From Fragilariopsis cylindrus CCMP1102 (Eukaryota > Bacillariophyta > Bacillariophyceae > Bacillariales > Bacillariaceae), in NCBI GenBank assembly GCA_900095095.1, contig FMBT01000363.1, positions 157,787 through 221,786 on the forward strand: DNA of 64,000 nt, read 5' to 3'. Each line of letters opens with the position of its first letter. Within the stretch, counting starts at the first letter, position 1. Position numbers and translations under genes: made by a program. Below are positions 1 to 11,653 of the stretch, in pieces. The notes under the pieces were generated by a model that was given only the letters and a program-made list of their open reading frames with translations, made no database searches and had not been told where the DNA came from.

Positions 1-23
1 ATAGTAGTGACAGACCAGCAGCA

Positions 24-1043
24 ATGGAATGCATCAAAGCATACAACAACTACCCATTAGTGAATGATACTGTAACAATAAGTGGACATGCTGAAAGATT
101 ATCTCAACAGATTAGAGAAAGATACCGAAACAAACCCAAAACACCAGTCAGAAATACGCAGAGTTCTCAGTACTCGTACCATGGAAGCTTTGCAATGGAA
201 GAACAAGCTGCATCGCAAGCACCTTCAGTACCTAGGAGTATCATTAAGAACGGAAGGCATACCATCAATACAGCAATACCAATACAACAATGGGCTTCAC
301 CACCGGTAGTACAACAAGCAGCAACAACAAATCAAGTAGAAATAGGAACAGTTATGTCCAATTTATCACCGGATGATTCAGCAAAAACAATGATGACAAA
401 TGTGTCAAAAATGGTTGAATCGCTAAGCACAGTAGTCAACTCATTAGCAACAGGTACAGCAAATACAAACGAAACAATTAAACAAATGATGATACAACAA
501 GCAGAAACAAACAAACAAATGATGATACAACAAACAACAACAATGAACAATCAAACAACAACAATGAACAACCTTATGATGCTAATGACAAAGAATGAAG
601 AAAGAAGACAGGGATCACTAATAAGTGAAATACAACCAGTAATAGATTTACAACAAGGATCTACACCAGCAAGCACTTTAACAAACAGCCTGTACAGTCA
701 ATCACAAGAACAATCAACAAGCTCCAACAAAAGACCAAAACATGGATTAGATGATGATGAAACAACAGCATTATCAACAGTAGAAAATGGTACATCAGAT
801 GAACCAGAAGAAGGAGAACAAGAAGATATGATAGAAGAACAAACAGAACAAATGGAAGTGACAACAAATGAACAATCAAATGATGTAACAATGGGCGATA
901 ATGAACAAACAAGAGTTGAAACAACAAACACAGCAAATGTACCAGGAGATTTCAGTCAATTTAATAATAATAATAATAATAATAATAAACAAACAACAAC
1001 AAATACATCTGCAAAGACAGATATGAACCCACCAAATGAATAG
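24..1043 (+). CDS. LINE ORF1, Q/T/N-rich protein
   Basis: 339 residues starting at an ATG near the window edge. The middle (about residues 130-200) is a Met/Gln/Thr/Asn-rich stretch, probably helical or coiled-coil, with a duplicated KQMMIQQ block. The C-terminal third is acidic (EEGEQED, EEQTEQME) and ends in a poly-Asn run. No CCHC zinc knuckle or RRM is visible, unlike many LINE ORF1 proteins. By position it should be the RNA-binding or particle-forming protein of the element, but that is inference from its place upstream of ORF2, not from a domain. It overlaps ORF2 by 8 nt (ATGAATAG), suggesting coupled translation. Confidence 0.8.
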   Translation: MECIKAYNNYPLVNDTVTISGHAERLSQQIRERYRNKPKTPVRNTQSSQYSYHGSFAMEEQAASQAPSVPRSIIKNGRHTINTAIPIQQWASPPVVQQAATTNQVEIGTVMSNLSPDDSAKTMMTNVSKMVESLSTVVNSLATGTANTNETIKQMMIQQAETNKQMMIQQTTTMNNQTTTMNNLMMLMTKNEERRQGSLISEIQPVIDLQQGSTPASTLTNSLYSQSQEQSTSSNKRPKHGLDDDETTALSTVENGTSDEPEEGEQEDMIEEQTEQMEVTTNEQSNDVTMGDNEQTRVETTNTANVPGDFSQFNNNNNNNNKQTTTNTSAKTDMNPPNE

Positions 1044-1796
1044 AGGTGATGATGATAATGAGAACAATGAGGAGAAGAAAATAATAGCAGCAAGAAAACA
1101 ATTTAAAGAACACAACAATAATGAATCAAATATACCAGAGCTAATTAGTAGATATGGTGCTGTTGAATCATCGGATGATGATAGCAGTGAAGAAGACACT
1201 CCAAGACGACGCCTACCGATTGAAAAGAGACTGGAACAATTAAAAGAATCGATGGAAAGAATAAGTAGTGCAAAGAGTAGAAATAGAGGGCCAGGACTAC
1301 AGAGGAGAAATCTAGAAGACAGTGATAGCGAGAGTGATAACGAGGAAGAAGATAATAACAATACAACGCCGGGATTACAGGACAGAGACAGAGAAGACAG
1401 TGATAGTGAGGATGATACGGATGATGAACATGATCAATTAGGGATCAAATCATCACGAAATACAGAAGAAATAAAAATAAAAACTAAGTTAGTGCGAAAG
1501 GAACGAAATAGTGTAGAAATAAGCACTAAATCAGTACGAAATAGTGAGTTAAGGACTAAATTATCGCGAATTGAAAAATCTAGTAGTATCAACGATGAGG
1601 TTGCAACCACTGTATCAATGGAAACAACAACAACAAGAGCTATAGGAGATAACAGCGACTATGGAAATGGAAACAACAGTGAAGAAGACCTATTCTTTAA
1701 GTCAAGCGACGACGAAGGTGAAGAAGAAGTTAGTGTACAGAATAATAATCATCATAGCAATGAAAAAGAAGTAACAACAACAGCAACAGAAACAGC

Positions 1797-1828
<32 letters not shown>

Positions 1829-4800
1829 CGAATAAAATGAAGATAACGCAAGAAAACCTACCTTTTGGGCATATTTGTGATGATATAGCAATAGGAAATG
1901 ATACACCATACGTTAGAGTATACTGTCAAAATGTATGTGGAATATACGATAGAGACGGTATAGGATTAGACTCGGCATTCAATGAAATGAAGCAGGCAGG
2001 AGCTGATATATTTACATTCAATGAGACCCACGGAGATGAATCAAATGCAATAGCAAGACGGGCTACAAAAATGTCAAAACAAAGAATGTGGAGAGATAAC
2101 AATGAAGATTGCAAAATACTACATTCATCATCAACAGCACCTGTACTAAGCTTTACAAAACCTGGAGGAAATATGGTCGGAATAACTGGATCACTAGTAG
2201 GCAGAATAAGAGAAACAATAACAGATCCGTACGGAAGATGGTGTGGCTATACACTTATAGGAAAAGATAACAAAGAAATAATGGTATTAACAGCTTACAA
2301 TGTATCACAACATAAAAATGCAAAAGTAGGAGATGATACACTGTACAACCAACAAACAGCATTATATAAATTAAAAGACATCAGAGATCCAGATCCAAAG
2401 AAATTATTTATAGAAGATTTAACAGCACTAGTAAAGAAGGCAAGGAAGGAAGACAAAGATATCATATTAACCGGTGACTTTAATGAATTAATAGGTGATG
2501 ATCCTAATGGTATGGTGAAAGTGATATCAGCAGGAAGCCTTACAGATGCACACAGTCATCAACATGGTATAGTAGACATAACAACGTATACAAGAGGAGT
2601 CAAAAGATTAGATTATGTATTTGTAACACCAAGGCTAGTAGACCACATACTTCGAAGTGGATACGAACCCTTTCATACAAGAATAGCATCAGATCACAGA
2701 GGCTATTTTGTGGACTTTGCACTAGCTGGATTCCTAGACAGACAGTTACCATCGATATTCTCAGCATCATCAAGAGCAATCAGAGGAACCCATCCGAAGA
2801 ACATCACAAAATATGTGGAACACCTCCATAAAGTTTTCAAGATGAGAGATATCTATAGGAGAGTAAAATTACAAAAGAACTGGTATGAAAAGAAGAAATT
2901 AGAAGCACTAGACAGAGAAATAACTGCAGTCATGCTAGAAGCTGAAGAACAGTGCAGAATACATCATAGAGAACCATGGTCGAAGGAAGTGAATGAAGTG
3001 ATGACGACAGCAAACATACTCCGTATTCACTTGTCGAGTCTGAAAAATAACATCGACTGCAACAACCAAATACAGCAAAAGCAGCTTCTGTTAAAGAACC
3101 AAATAGAACTCCCTGCAGACATTGCAGAGGCCTCCAAAGCGCTGAGTATAGCACAGAAGAAAAGAAGGAAATTAATAAGAGATAACAGAACAAAAACGAC
3201 TAGCATAGGAGAGGAACAAGAAGCAGCATATGTAGCAATGAATCCGGAAATGGATGCAAAGAGGGCAGCGCAGATATTCCAGAGAGCAAGAGATACAAAA
3301 CAGATGATGTCGGAGTTACCATCAAAAATGAACTGTCCAGGGGGTCTATCAGCTGTACTGGTACCACTACCAAAAGAAGGAATTGAGATTGAGTACTTGG
3401 CAATAACAGACGGACCAACAATTGAAAGAATAATACTGGAGAAGAATATTAGACACTTCAGGCAAGCAGAATTCACTCCATTGGCATCGCCAGAGGTAAT
3501 AAGAACAATAGGATTTGGAGCAGATACAGAAACAGCACAACACCTGCTTGATGGAACTGGTGATCCAACAGATATAACAGATGATGAATGGTCCAGATTT
3601 CTACTAACGTCAATGAAAAGAAATTCGGAAGAACTGAAAATAGAGATAACAGCAGAGAAAATGATGGAGAAGTATAGAAGATGGAATGAACGTACAAGCA
3701 CATCACCATCAGGCAGGCACTTGGGACATTTTCATGCATTATTTCGACCACTAAAGGCAAAGAACAAGAAACATCGTGAGCAATTAGACGATATCAGAGA
3801 TGAAATAATTGACTTACATGCAACAATGCTTCAGACAGCGTATGACAATGAGCATGTCTACAAACGATGGGAGTACATACTCACCTGTATGCTGGCAAAG
3901 GAATCTGGAATACCAAGAATACACAGATTGCGAGTGATACACCTATACGAATGCGATTTGAACCTACTCTTTTCATTATTCTTCAGAGAACTGGACCAAC
4001 ACTGTGAAGATAACTTTCTACTCAACAAAGGAGTGTATGGATGTCGACCGAATAGAAGAGCAATGGACCCAGTCTTTGTAGATGTAACTCAAAATGAAAT
4101 GGCAATGGTAACACGAAAGGCCCTGGTGAAATTCAACAACGATGCAACAGCGTGCTTTGATAGAATATTAGTACACTTGCTCAGTCTGTGCCTGCAATCA
4201 GTTGGAATGCCAAAGAAATTAACAAAAATACTAGGAGAACTACTAAGAGTGGCAAAATATGCAATAAAAACTGGAATAGGAATATCAAAAGAAACATACC
4301 AACACTCAGATGAATCACCTGCATTTGGATCTGGACAAGGTAGTGCAGCATCAGCACAAGGATGGACAAAATTAGTATCAATGCTGTTTGATATCCACGA
4401 CAAGCATGGACATGGATGTAAATATGAAGACCCATGGAGATTATATAGCGAAATAATTGGCATGCTAGGATTTGTGGATGATAATAATATTACAAACAAT
4501 GGCGAAGAATGGGAAACAGTAAATGATATCATCATAAGGACTCAACACGATGCACAGCTATGGAATGATTTATTACGAGCAACAGGAGGAGCCCTAAATC
4601 TTGACAAGTGCTTTGCACAAGTACTAGCATTTCAATTCGGGCTGAATGGAGCACCAGTTATCGCACCAGCTGACCCAACCAACATAATAATAATAAAAGA
4701 CAGGCAGAACAACAAAGAAGTAATAATCAAACCAATATCACCATACACGACGTATCGGTTCCTAGGTACGGAACAAGGAACAAGCAAGAATCAAAAGTCA

Positions 4801-7800
4801 CAACAAGGAAAATTAGTGAAAACTTCAGGAACTCACAACAGAAAGCTCGCTTGCTCTGCAATGTCCCCAAGATGCGCTTGGGTCCACTACTCAGCAGTAT
4901 TCCTAAGCAGTGTAGGATATCCACTCAGCATGTGTCACCTCAGTCAACATCAACTGCATGATCTACAGAAGAAATATATCCCAACACTACTGAATAAAAT
5001 CAGCATAGCCAGAACACATGCACATGCGCTAGTATTTGGACCAAGAGCGTATGGAGGAGTAGGTTGTAATGACCTAAGAATAGAACAAGGATTAGATGCA
5101 GTACAAAATCTAACCAGGCAATTACGGACTCCAGGCTACGGCAAACAACTAGCTACAATCTTCCTACGAACATTCCAACATGCGTCCGGACTATCGAAAC
5201 CACTGCTGCAGTTCCCCAGAATCAGAGCTCCTCACCTTGAAGGACACTATTATGTAAATATACGAAGATTCCTAGCCAAGCACAGAGCTAGCCTCGAAAT
5301 AGAATGCATACCGAAATCAATAGATGAACGAATAGGAGATACATACATCATGGATGTAGTATGTGTACCAGCGGCGGCATTGACATTAGATAGAACAACA
5401 CTAAAGCACTACACTGATGCAGAAATCAACCAAATCCACTACTGCAAGAGCTACCTACAAGTAAAAAGAATATCTGATTTATGCACAGCTGATGGAGCTT
5501 TTATAATGCCATCCATAGCAAAAGGAGAAAGAAGCGTAAGACAATGTACATCCAAACTGAATGAAATAACACAAGAACGACCCGGTGATCAATCGTGGAC
5601 GGTGTGGAGAAAATTCCTGAAGACAATATGCAAACCCAGTTCGAACCAAGGTCCAAACCCGGAACCAAATGAATCTAGCTTATTTGCACCAAGAATTGAA
5701 CCACGACCAATTGAACCAGGATCCGAACCCGGACCCAGCTCACGACTCAACCTATCGACCGAGCCAAGAACCGAACCAACCCCAATGGAAACTAGGGATG
5801 CCCTCATAGAAAATGAGGGACTGCAGCAGAGAAAAGAAGTGATAGACAAGGTTAGCATTGGAACGTTCATACTCAAATACTGGGTCGGAGTACCGTTCAG
5901 AGGCATCGTAATGAACAATACAGGCAAATACTACAAGATACTATATGAGGACGGCGATGAAGAGGAACTTAACCATACAGAAGTAGTAAAATATGAGAGG
6001 AAGTATAGAGGAGAGGGACGAATGATAAAAGAAATAGGAAGGAGAATGAGACTTACAAAACCACTAGGAGACTGGCTTGTACAAGCTAATAATTCAGAAA
6101 GACTGTGGCCATTTTACTACTCAGAAGACACGGACACTCTATACAGGAGTTACAGAAAAGAATGGTACACCAATGGAGAATACTACTATGACTGCCATAA
6201 AATAGCAGACAATGATACATACAACTATACAGCAGATAGAAATGTGGAAACATTACCAGACGATGCATCACCAACGGATGTAATGGACACCGACGATGGA
6301 TGGAGAATATCAACACATCACTCAGTACGACAACAAGAAGAACAACAACAACAAGCCATGGAGAGCAAAACGATAATGCAATATCTACAGTCACAAGAAG
6401 AACATGTATCACAGTACTATGCAGAAATAAACTTCTACACCACACCGCATGCAGTCTATGAACTAATAAAATCACCAAGGAAATACAACATAGCGACAGA
6501 TGGAGGGGCAATACCACTCAAAGGATCTCTGGGATTTGTTGTGGCAGATGAAGATGGAACCATACTATTATCTTGCTACGGACAACCATCAGGAAATGAT
6601 CCACTCTCATTCAGATCTGAAATATGTGCATTACTAGCAGCAGCAAAACTTATACAATTGATAACAGAATACTATGACAATCACACCCAATGTGAAGAAC
6701 CAGCAAGAGGGAAAATACAGGTGTACACTGACAGTCTAAGTATGATAAAGAAATTAGAAGCATATGATGAATATCCAACAGCACATCTGAAGACAGTACT
6801 AAATTCAGAGTGGGACGTACTTTCAGCACTGAGTAGGACTTTGAAGAAATTCAGAACATACCCAAAACTAAGCTGGGTAAAGAGTCACCAAGATGATTGG
6901 GTTTTTGATGAGAAAGCAATGCCACTGGAGGCTTATCTGAACTCAGAAGCAGATGAATTGGCAACGATAGGCCTGAAGAGACTACAAGAAAAACCAACTG
7001 TACCAATGGATCCAAACACATGCATACAGTTCCACATTGAAGGAAGAACAATAACAAGAAACTTCAAAAACACAGTAAGAGAAATAATACTACTAAAACC
7101 ACTACGAAAATTCTACTGTGAAAGATTCAAGTGGAGTGACAATATTTTTGACTTGATAGATTGGGACGTATTTCGACCAGTCTACAAGAAACACCTAACA
7201 ACAAAAGGAATAGCATGGATGCATAAATTTTGCATAAAGAAACTTCCAACAGGAGAAAGAGTACACAAAAGAGACCACTTCCATGACAAGAGATGCGCAT
7301 CATGTTTGGATGATGAAGATGATGACCACATCCTCCAGTGTGTTAACAGAAGAAGCGTAAGAAAGAAGGTTGTCAATCAAATAAATGTACTGCGCAAAAC
7401 AGTGGACAAGAACTTGTGTGACATACTACAGGAAGGTTTAATGGCTTACTTCAATGGGGACTGCATGTCCAACACCATGTTCAGAATAAGAGGAGGGAAA
7501 GACATGGAAAGGTACAATAATTTAATAGATGAACAAACTGTAATAGGATGGGACAATCTGTTAAGAGGGAAATTTTCAAAGGAATGGCGAATACAGCAGA
7601 AAGCATATAAAACAAGACTAAGATTAGTAGATCCAATAAAGTATGACAAGATACAACGAATGAAGAAACGTAACCAAGAGCAACAAAATGACACAAACAA
7701 CAACAACAACAACAAAACAACCAAAAGCAAAAATAAAACAGAAGAATTTCACGGTTTCTTTCAGTCATTAGTACCAATAATATTAGAAATGTGGACAGAT

Positions 7801-8364
7801 AGGTGCATCGACAGAAACACACCAGTATTAGGGGGCAGAATAGTGGCAGAATATGAATCTCTATGCAAGAACGTAACACATCTGTATACACTGAGAGAAA
7901 TGGTATTGCCAGAAGATGAAATTAAGATATATGATGAAACACTACTATCAAAACTTGCAGACACAAACCAACAATTGAAAAAGTGGATCAACAGATGGAG
8001 ACCAGTAATAGACCATAGCATGAAAAGAGTGAAGGAATTAGCACAAGAAAACAGCAAACCGATATGGCAACACTTCACTGCAAACAAACCAGCAAAGACC
8101 AAGGTATCAAGGAAACTATTGAAGCAATTGAAACCAAAGAAATATTCTAATAACCCATTGACAAATGTGTACACCAGATTAAAGAAGAAGCGATCATCAA
8201 GTAGAGTACTTCCAGTAATAAAGAAAATCAAACATAAGGTTAATCATTTGATATCAACATTGTACAACAAATTGGGAAAGAAGAGATCAACTAGCAGAGA
8301 GCAAACAGCATTGGAGGTGGGAAAGCAGATAATTGATGACAGATTTGGAGATGAACCTAAGTAA
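1036..8364 (+). CDS. LINE ORF2: endonuclease - reverse transcriptase - Tudor-like - RNase H
   Basis: 2442 residues. The first ~270 are acidic/low complexity, ending in poly-Thr. An EEP/APE-type endonuclease spans about 288-560 (YCQNVCG, FNETHGDE, LTGDFNE, LDYVFVT, SDHRGYFVDF). Reverse transcriptase spans about 880-1250, with the palm motif LGFVDDNN near 1145 (FVDD rather than Y/FADD) and GSGQGSA ahead of it. A Tudor/Agenet-like module lies at about 1610-1660 (YYKILYEDGDEEEL). RNase H is at about 1815-1955 with D (ATDGGA), E (RSEICA), D (YTDSLS) and H/D (SHQDD). A C-x2-C-x7-H-x3-C knuckle is near 2085-2100. It nicks target DNA and primes cDNA synthesis by family analogy. The frame is fully open and all catalytic motifs are present. 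Confidence 0.93.
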
Positions 8365-8464
8365 TAAATAAATGTAGAATAAATTTGGCGGGTAGATTGT
8401 TGACTTTCTGTCTTTCTAAGACCTTAAGGAGCAAAGCTGCAGCTATTAAATAATAAGTTATATA

Positions 8465-8700
8465 TGCCTCCTACCAAACCTGGTGGTTCATCATCGCTTG
8501 ACTAAAGTTATTCTGACTGGTATCATTATTTCTATCTCACAAATTCTCCAGTGGAGTTTTTTACTCCTTAGGTTCTAGAACCAGCATAGTGCACCAAAAT
8601 ACCACCCAGTCATCCATCTCATTCCCATGGGGGATGAACCAAGGGTCATGATCCCTCATACTACCTTATTCTTGCGTCCAGAACACAAACATTGTCATAT
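8465..8700. repeat. Dispersed repeat, copy 1 (second copy at about 35175-35445)
   Basis: The stretch beginning near GGTTCATCATCGCTTGACTA and running through TCTCACAAATTCTCCAGTGG, CACCAAAATACCACCCAGTC and GGGATGAACCAAGGG to a CCAGAACACAAACA-like end is repeated with scattered mismatches and one ~50-bp length difference at about 35175-35445, in the same orientation. It is non-coding in all frames. Confidence 0.8.
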
Positions 8701-9059
8701 TTCAATGCCCAAAAGTACCATTCAGAAATAGGCTGCCACACCATCAAAAAAAGGAATTGGACCATGGTTTGAACACCCAGATACCTTCCATATATACATA
8801 TGGTCAAAATAAACCAACAATACTTGGAACATTTGCCACATTGGTGGTGTAGTGGGACGGGGAACAATAGAATAGACATAAAATGGCCCAAAATGCACAC
8901 ATTGCAAAAATATTTGAGATGCTACCTTGCCCATACCGTACCAGGTATGCTGAGTCCCAGATAAAAAAGCTAGGCATCAACCTAAATTATAAAGGTTTTT
9001 GATTATATCATTGCTTTAGGTAACCATATAAATATTTGGGGTGTCACGGGTCAACATCT
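8701..9059. other. Gene-free stretch between dispersed repeat and solo LTR
   Basis: No open frame with protein-like composition and no tRNA-like fold was seen. It is probably older repeat sequence, since it sits between a dispersed repeat and a solo LTR. Confidence 0.5.
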
Positions 9060-9275
9060 TGTTGAGATTCTAGTTTAGATAGAAGATTAGTTGAGTTATT
9101 AAGGTTGTTCTAAACGATTTATGAGTTCTATCTTAGGCTGTTCATTAGACGCTTCTGTATTGCTTGTGTTAGTGTGTATAGGCATTTGTTGTTTGAATTG
9201 GTGTTACTGTTTGAATCTGCGCTTGATAGTAACGGCATTTTCGGTCTGTCCGTCGTGCGTGTTAAGATTTCAACA
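9060..9275. mobile_element. Solo LTR with perfect 5-bp target-site duplication
   Basis: The 216-bp segment begins TGTTGAGATTC and ends GATTTCAACA, the TG...CA imperfect inverted ends typical of an LTR. It is immediately flanked on both sides by CATCT (9055-9059 and 9276-9280), a 5-bp target-site duplication. A related, longer LTR of the same family lies at 34742-34986 next to a copia-like gag, which identifies the family and indicates that, relative to the gag strand, this copy reads on the minus strand. A single LTR with intact duplication means internal sequence was lost by LTR-LTR recombination. Confidence 0.88.
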
Positions 9276-9280
9276 CATCT

Positions 9281-11206
9281 ACCTCTGTTAAAACACACAC
9301 TTTCTCTAAGTGCCAAGCGCACGTGTAATCAAGGCTGTGATGCATCACCAATGCAGACCTTATAACCTTGAAAGATTATATGGAGCTCAACATCATACCT
9401 ATGGGTACAAGGTCCAACTATTGCCTAGGACTTTAGGGGGCTTTATGGAGGTTATAGAGGTGTCAGGGTGTACTTAGCCCCCAAAAGGGTCATTTAGGCC
9501 CCAAAACAGGTTCCCCCTTTAGCGCCCACATCAGCATGGTCCTGCCCAAAGCTTGCCAATTTCATGTTCCCTTTGGTGTATATGGTCAACCCCATGTGCT
9601 TACTTTGGGACAATTAATCTGGTAGTATTCTTTCTGAACAATTAGGTCATTAGTGGTAGTACTGTAGTACTACACATCAATTCACATAAAGGTTGTTACT
9701 ATCAAAATACCACCCCCTCCCCCATAACCCCCTCTGCTGTCATAATGTTACCAACAAATAAATAGCTTGCTTTCATGCTCTGTTGTTCTTCCAGGATCTG
9801 TTTCTTACAGCCCATTACTCTGTTGTTGTTTACCTTCTTGGTTAACTTTCAGTAAAAAAAATTGAGCTGATTACTGCTGTGCAGTTGTGTTGTTGTTGTT
9901 TCATGACATGTGCAAGAATTATTCTTCATTTTTTATATCAGGTACAATCAGTTGTTCTATCAGACAGATTATGGTCTTCCCAGCAGTGTTATCAGCACTA
10001 AAGTAGTTTAGATGATAAATGTGCCTGGGATGCCTATATCCTTCTTTCTTTCTTATATAGTCAACTTGTTGTACTATCTGATTTGTTGTTTCATGATCAC
10101 TATGTGTTGCAAGCAACATAACAATGGAATGTTATCACACAACATATATCCAAACTGAAGCAAATATATAATACACACAACATTTTGTACTTATAATTAC
10201 ATTCTGTCATGGTATTGAGACCTACCACCTGCAAAAATTTAGCTAGATGGCTTTGTTTGTAGGTAAAAATTGATATTCCCATACACTACACATGACCACA
10301 CATGATATCTATCTATGTATATATTATTGTGTCCAGTGTTATTACTGTGATTGATACAACCACCAAGTTATTTGTGGGTAGCTCTAGTAAATATTTTCTG
10401 GGAAGGTGCAAGCAAATTCAGGGGCAAATTTTGACATATACATCAACAAAAACTGTGGAATTGCATAAGAGAAAGAAAAGCATGACACAGAATTGAATTG
10501 CAAATAGATAAATGATACAATAGTCTAGTGAGATGACCCACTTATCATTATTAAGTGCATGTACTGTCCTATGAAGTTTGTATATCACATTGGGATTGAC
10601 TTGCTTTTTCCTTCCAAGTCTTGTGGATCTGTACCTCTAATATGGTGGTAGTAGTGGTAGTATTACTTGTTATCTACTAAGCCTATTACTATGATTTTTT
10701 AAAGTGATACAAGTGCATTGTATAATAGTGAATGATAAAGTATGTTAGTAGTCGGATATATGTTGTTATTGGTTTATTAATTAATTATTCAATCACAATG
10801 ATCTTCTTCTTCTACATTAGTTTTCACTGCTGCTGCTGCTGCTGCTGCTGCGCTTTTGGTTATATTCTATCTATTTACAGTATTCATTACACCCCCCCCC
10901 CCCCCCCCTTTTTTCTTCTTCTTCTTGACTACTCTGCTCTGTTCTGTTCTCCCCTTTTTCCTTTACATCAGTCAATCTCTCGAACTTCAGTTCGAATTCG
11001 AATCGAGTCCGTCATCGTCTCGCTCCAAGGTTTGTTATATACAGGATGGAAGTGAATCATCATCCAATAAACCGGAGCGGCTCGGCCCGTTATACTTCAC
11101 TTCACTTCGCCTTGCGGTTACTCTACTTTTCATCTCCTGTCTCATCACATTGAAATGACACGTCATCCGTTCGATACACAAAAACAGCTAGTTTGGAAGT
11201 TCATGT
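9281..11206. other. Gene-free, low-complexity intergenic stretch
   Basis: Only short open frames of implausible composition occur here. Content includes T-rich and GTT repeats, a GCT microsatellite near 10830-10850, and an ~18-base poly-C tract near 10892-10909. No protein-coding gene can be supported. Confidence 0.55.
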
Positions 11207-11653
11207 TTAAGATGATGGTGACAAGAAACACATTACCGGGTGATTCTGTTGTTGTTGATGATCCTGCGCTTGTTGTTGTTGTTGCTGCTGCTGTTGTTGT
11301 TTCCAGTGTTCGTCCTTTCTTTGAAATAGTCTTCTTCGCTTTCCGCGAGTCAGCGTGGTGGTGGTGGTGGTCGTCGTCGTCGTTGCAGATGATGTTAGCT
11401 GTTGTTGTTGCTGTTGTTGTTGGTTATTGAATAAGAATGTAACGGGTGTTGCAATTCTCCCAATATAATGAAATGTGCTGCTGCTGTTATCGTCATCGGA
11501 AGGACTATTATGAAGCATTGATAATGAAGAAAAGCTACTATCACTACCGCTTCTACTTCTACCAAAATCGCTTACTAATGTTTTTTCTTCATCTTGCCAT
11601 AATGATGTTGGTAATGGTACAAATAAAGTTTGTTCAAATTCGTTACAATACAT
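11207..11653 (-). CDS. Hypothetical poly-Gln protein
   Basis: 148 residues from an ATG preceded on its strand by an A/C-rich leader (AAACAAAATG context) like those of other genes here. The N-terminal half (residues 1-75) is mixed composition, with an LFVPLPTSLW segment and a Ser/Asp-rich region. The C-terminal half has two poly-Gln tracts and a poly-Thr tract around a basic KRRR cluster. No known domain is recognised. The CAG/CAA and ACC/ACG mixture in the repeats could be either a translated repeat or a chance reading of a microsatellite. It is kept because the non-repeat N-terminus looks protein-like. Confidence 0.4.
   Translation of the reverse strand: MYCNEFEQTLFVPLPTSLWQDEEKTLVSDFGRSRSGSDSSFSSLSMLHNSPSDDDNSSSTFHYIGRIATPVTFLFNNQQQQQQQQLTSSATTTTTTTTTTLTRGKRRRLFQRKDEHWKQQQQQQQQQQAQDHQQQQNHPVMCFLSPSS

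Larger units (their letters stand above)
1..8400 (+). mobile_element. Non-LTR (LINE-type) retrotransposon, near complete
   Basis: Two long intact ORFs on the same strand overlap by eight bases and encode a Q/T/N-rich ORF1 and a 2442-residue ORF2 with apurinic-type endonuclease, reverse transcriptase, RNase H and a Cys/His knuckle, the order expected of RNase-H-bearing LINE clades. The 5' end lies at or before the window start, since ORF1 begins at base 24. The 3' end is not sharply defined: no long poly(A) is visible, only an A/T-rich stretch with AATAAA-like words just after the ORF2 stop. No LTRs flank it. Both frames are uninterrupted over 8.3 kb, which implies a young, possibly active copy. 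Confidence 0.9.

Noticed and set aside
10732-11430. Several overlapping ORFs around GCT, C and GTT runs
   Set aside because: They are microsatellite translations (poly-Cys, poly-Pro, poly-Val) without conserved character.
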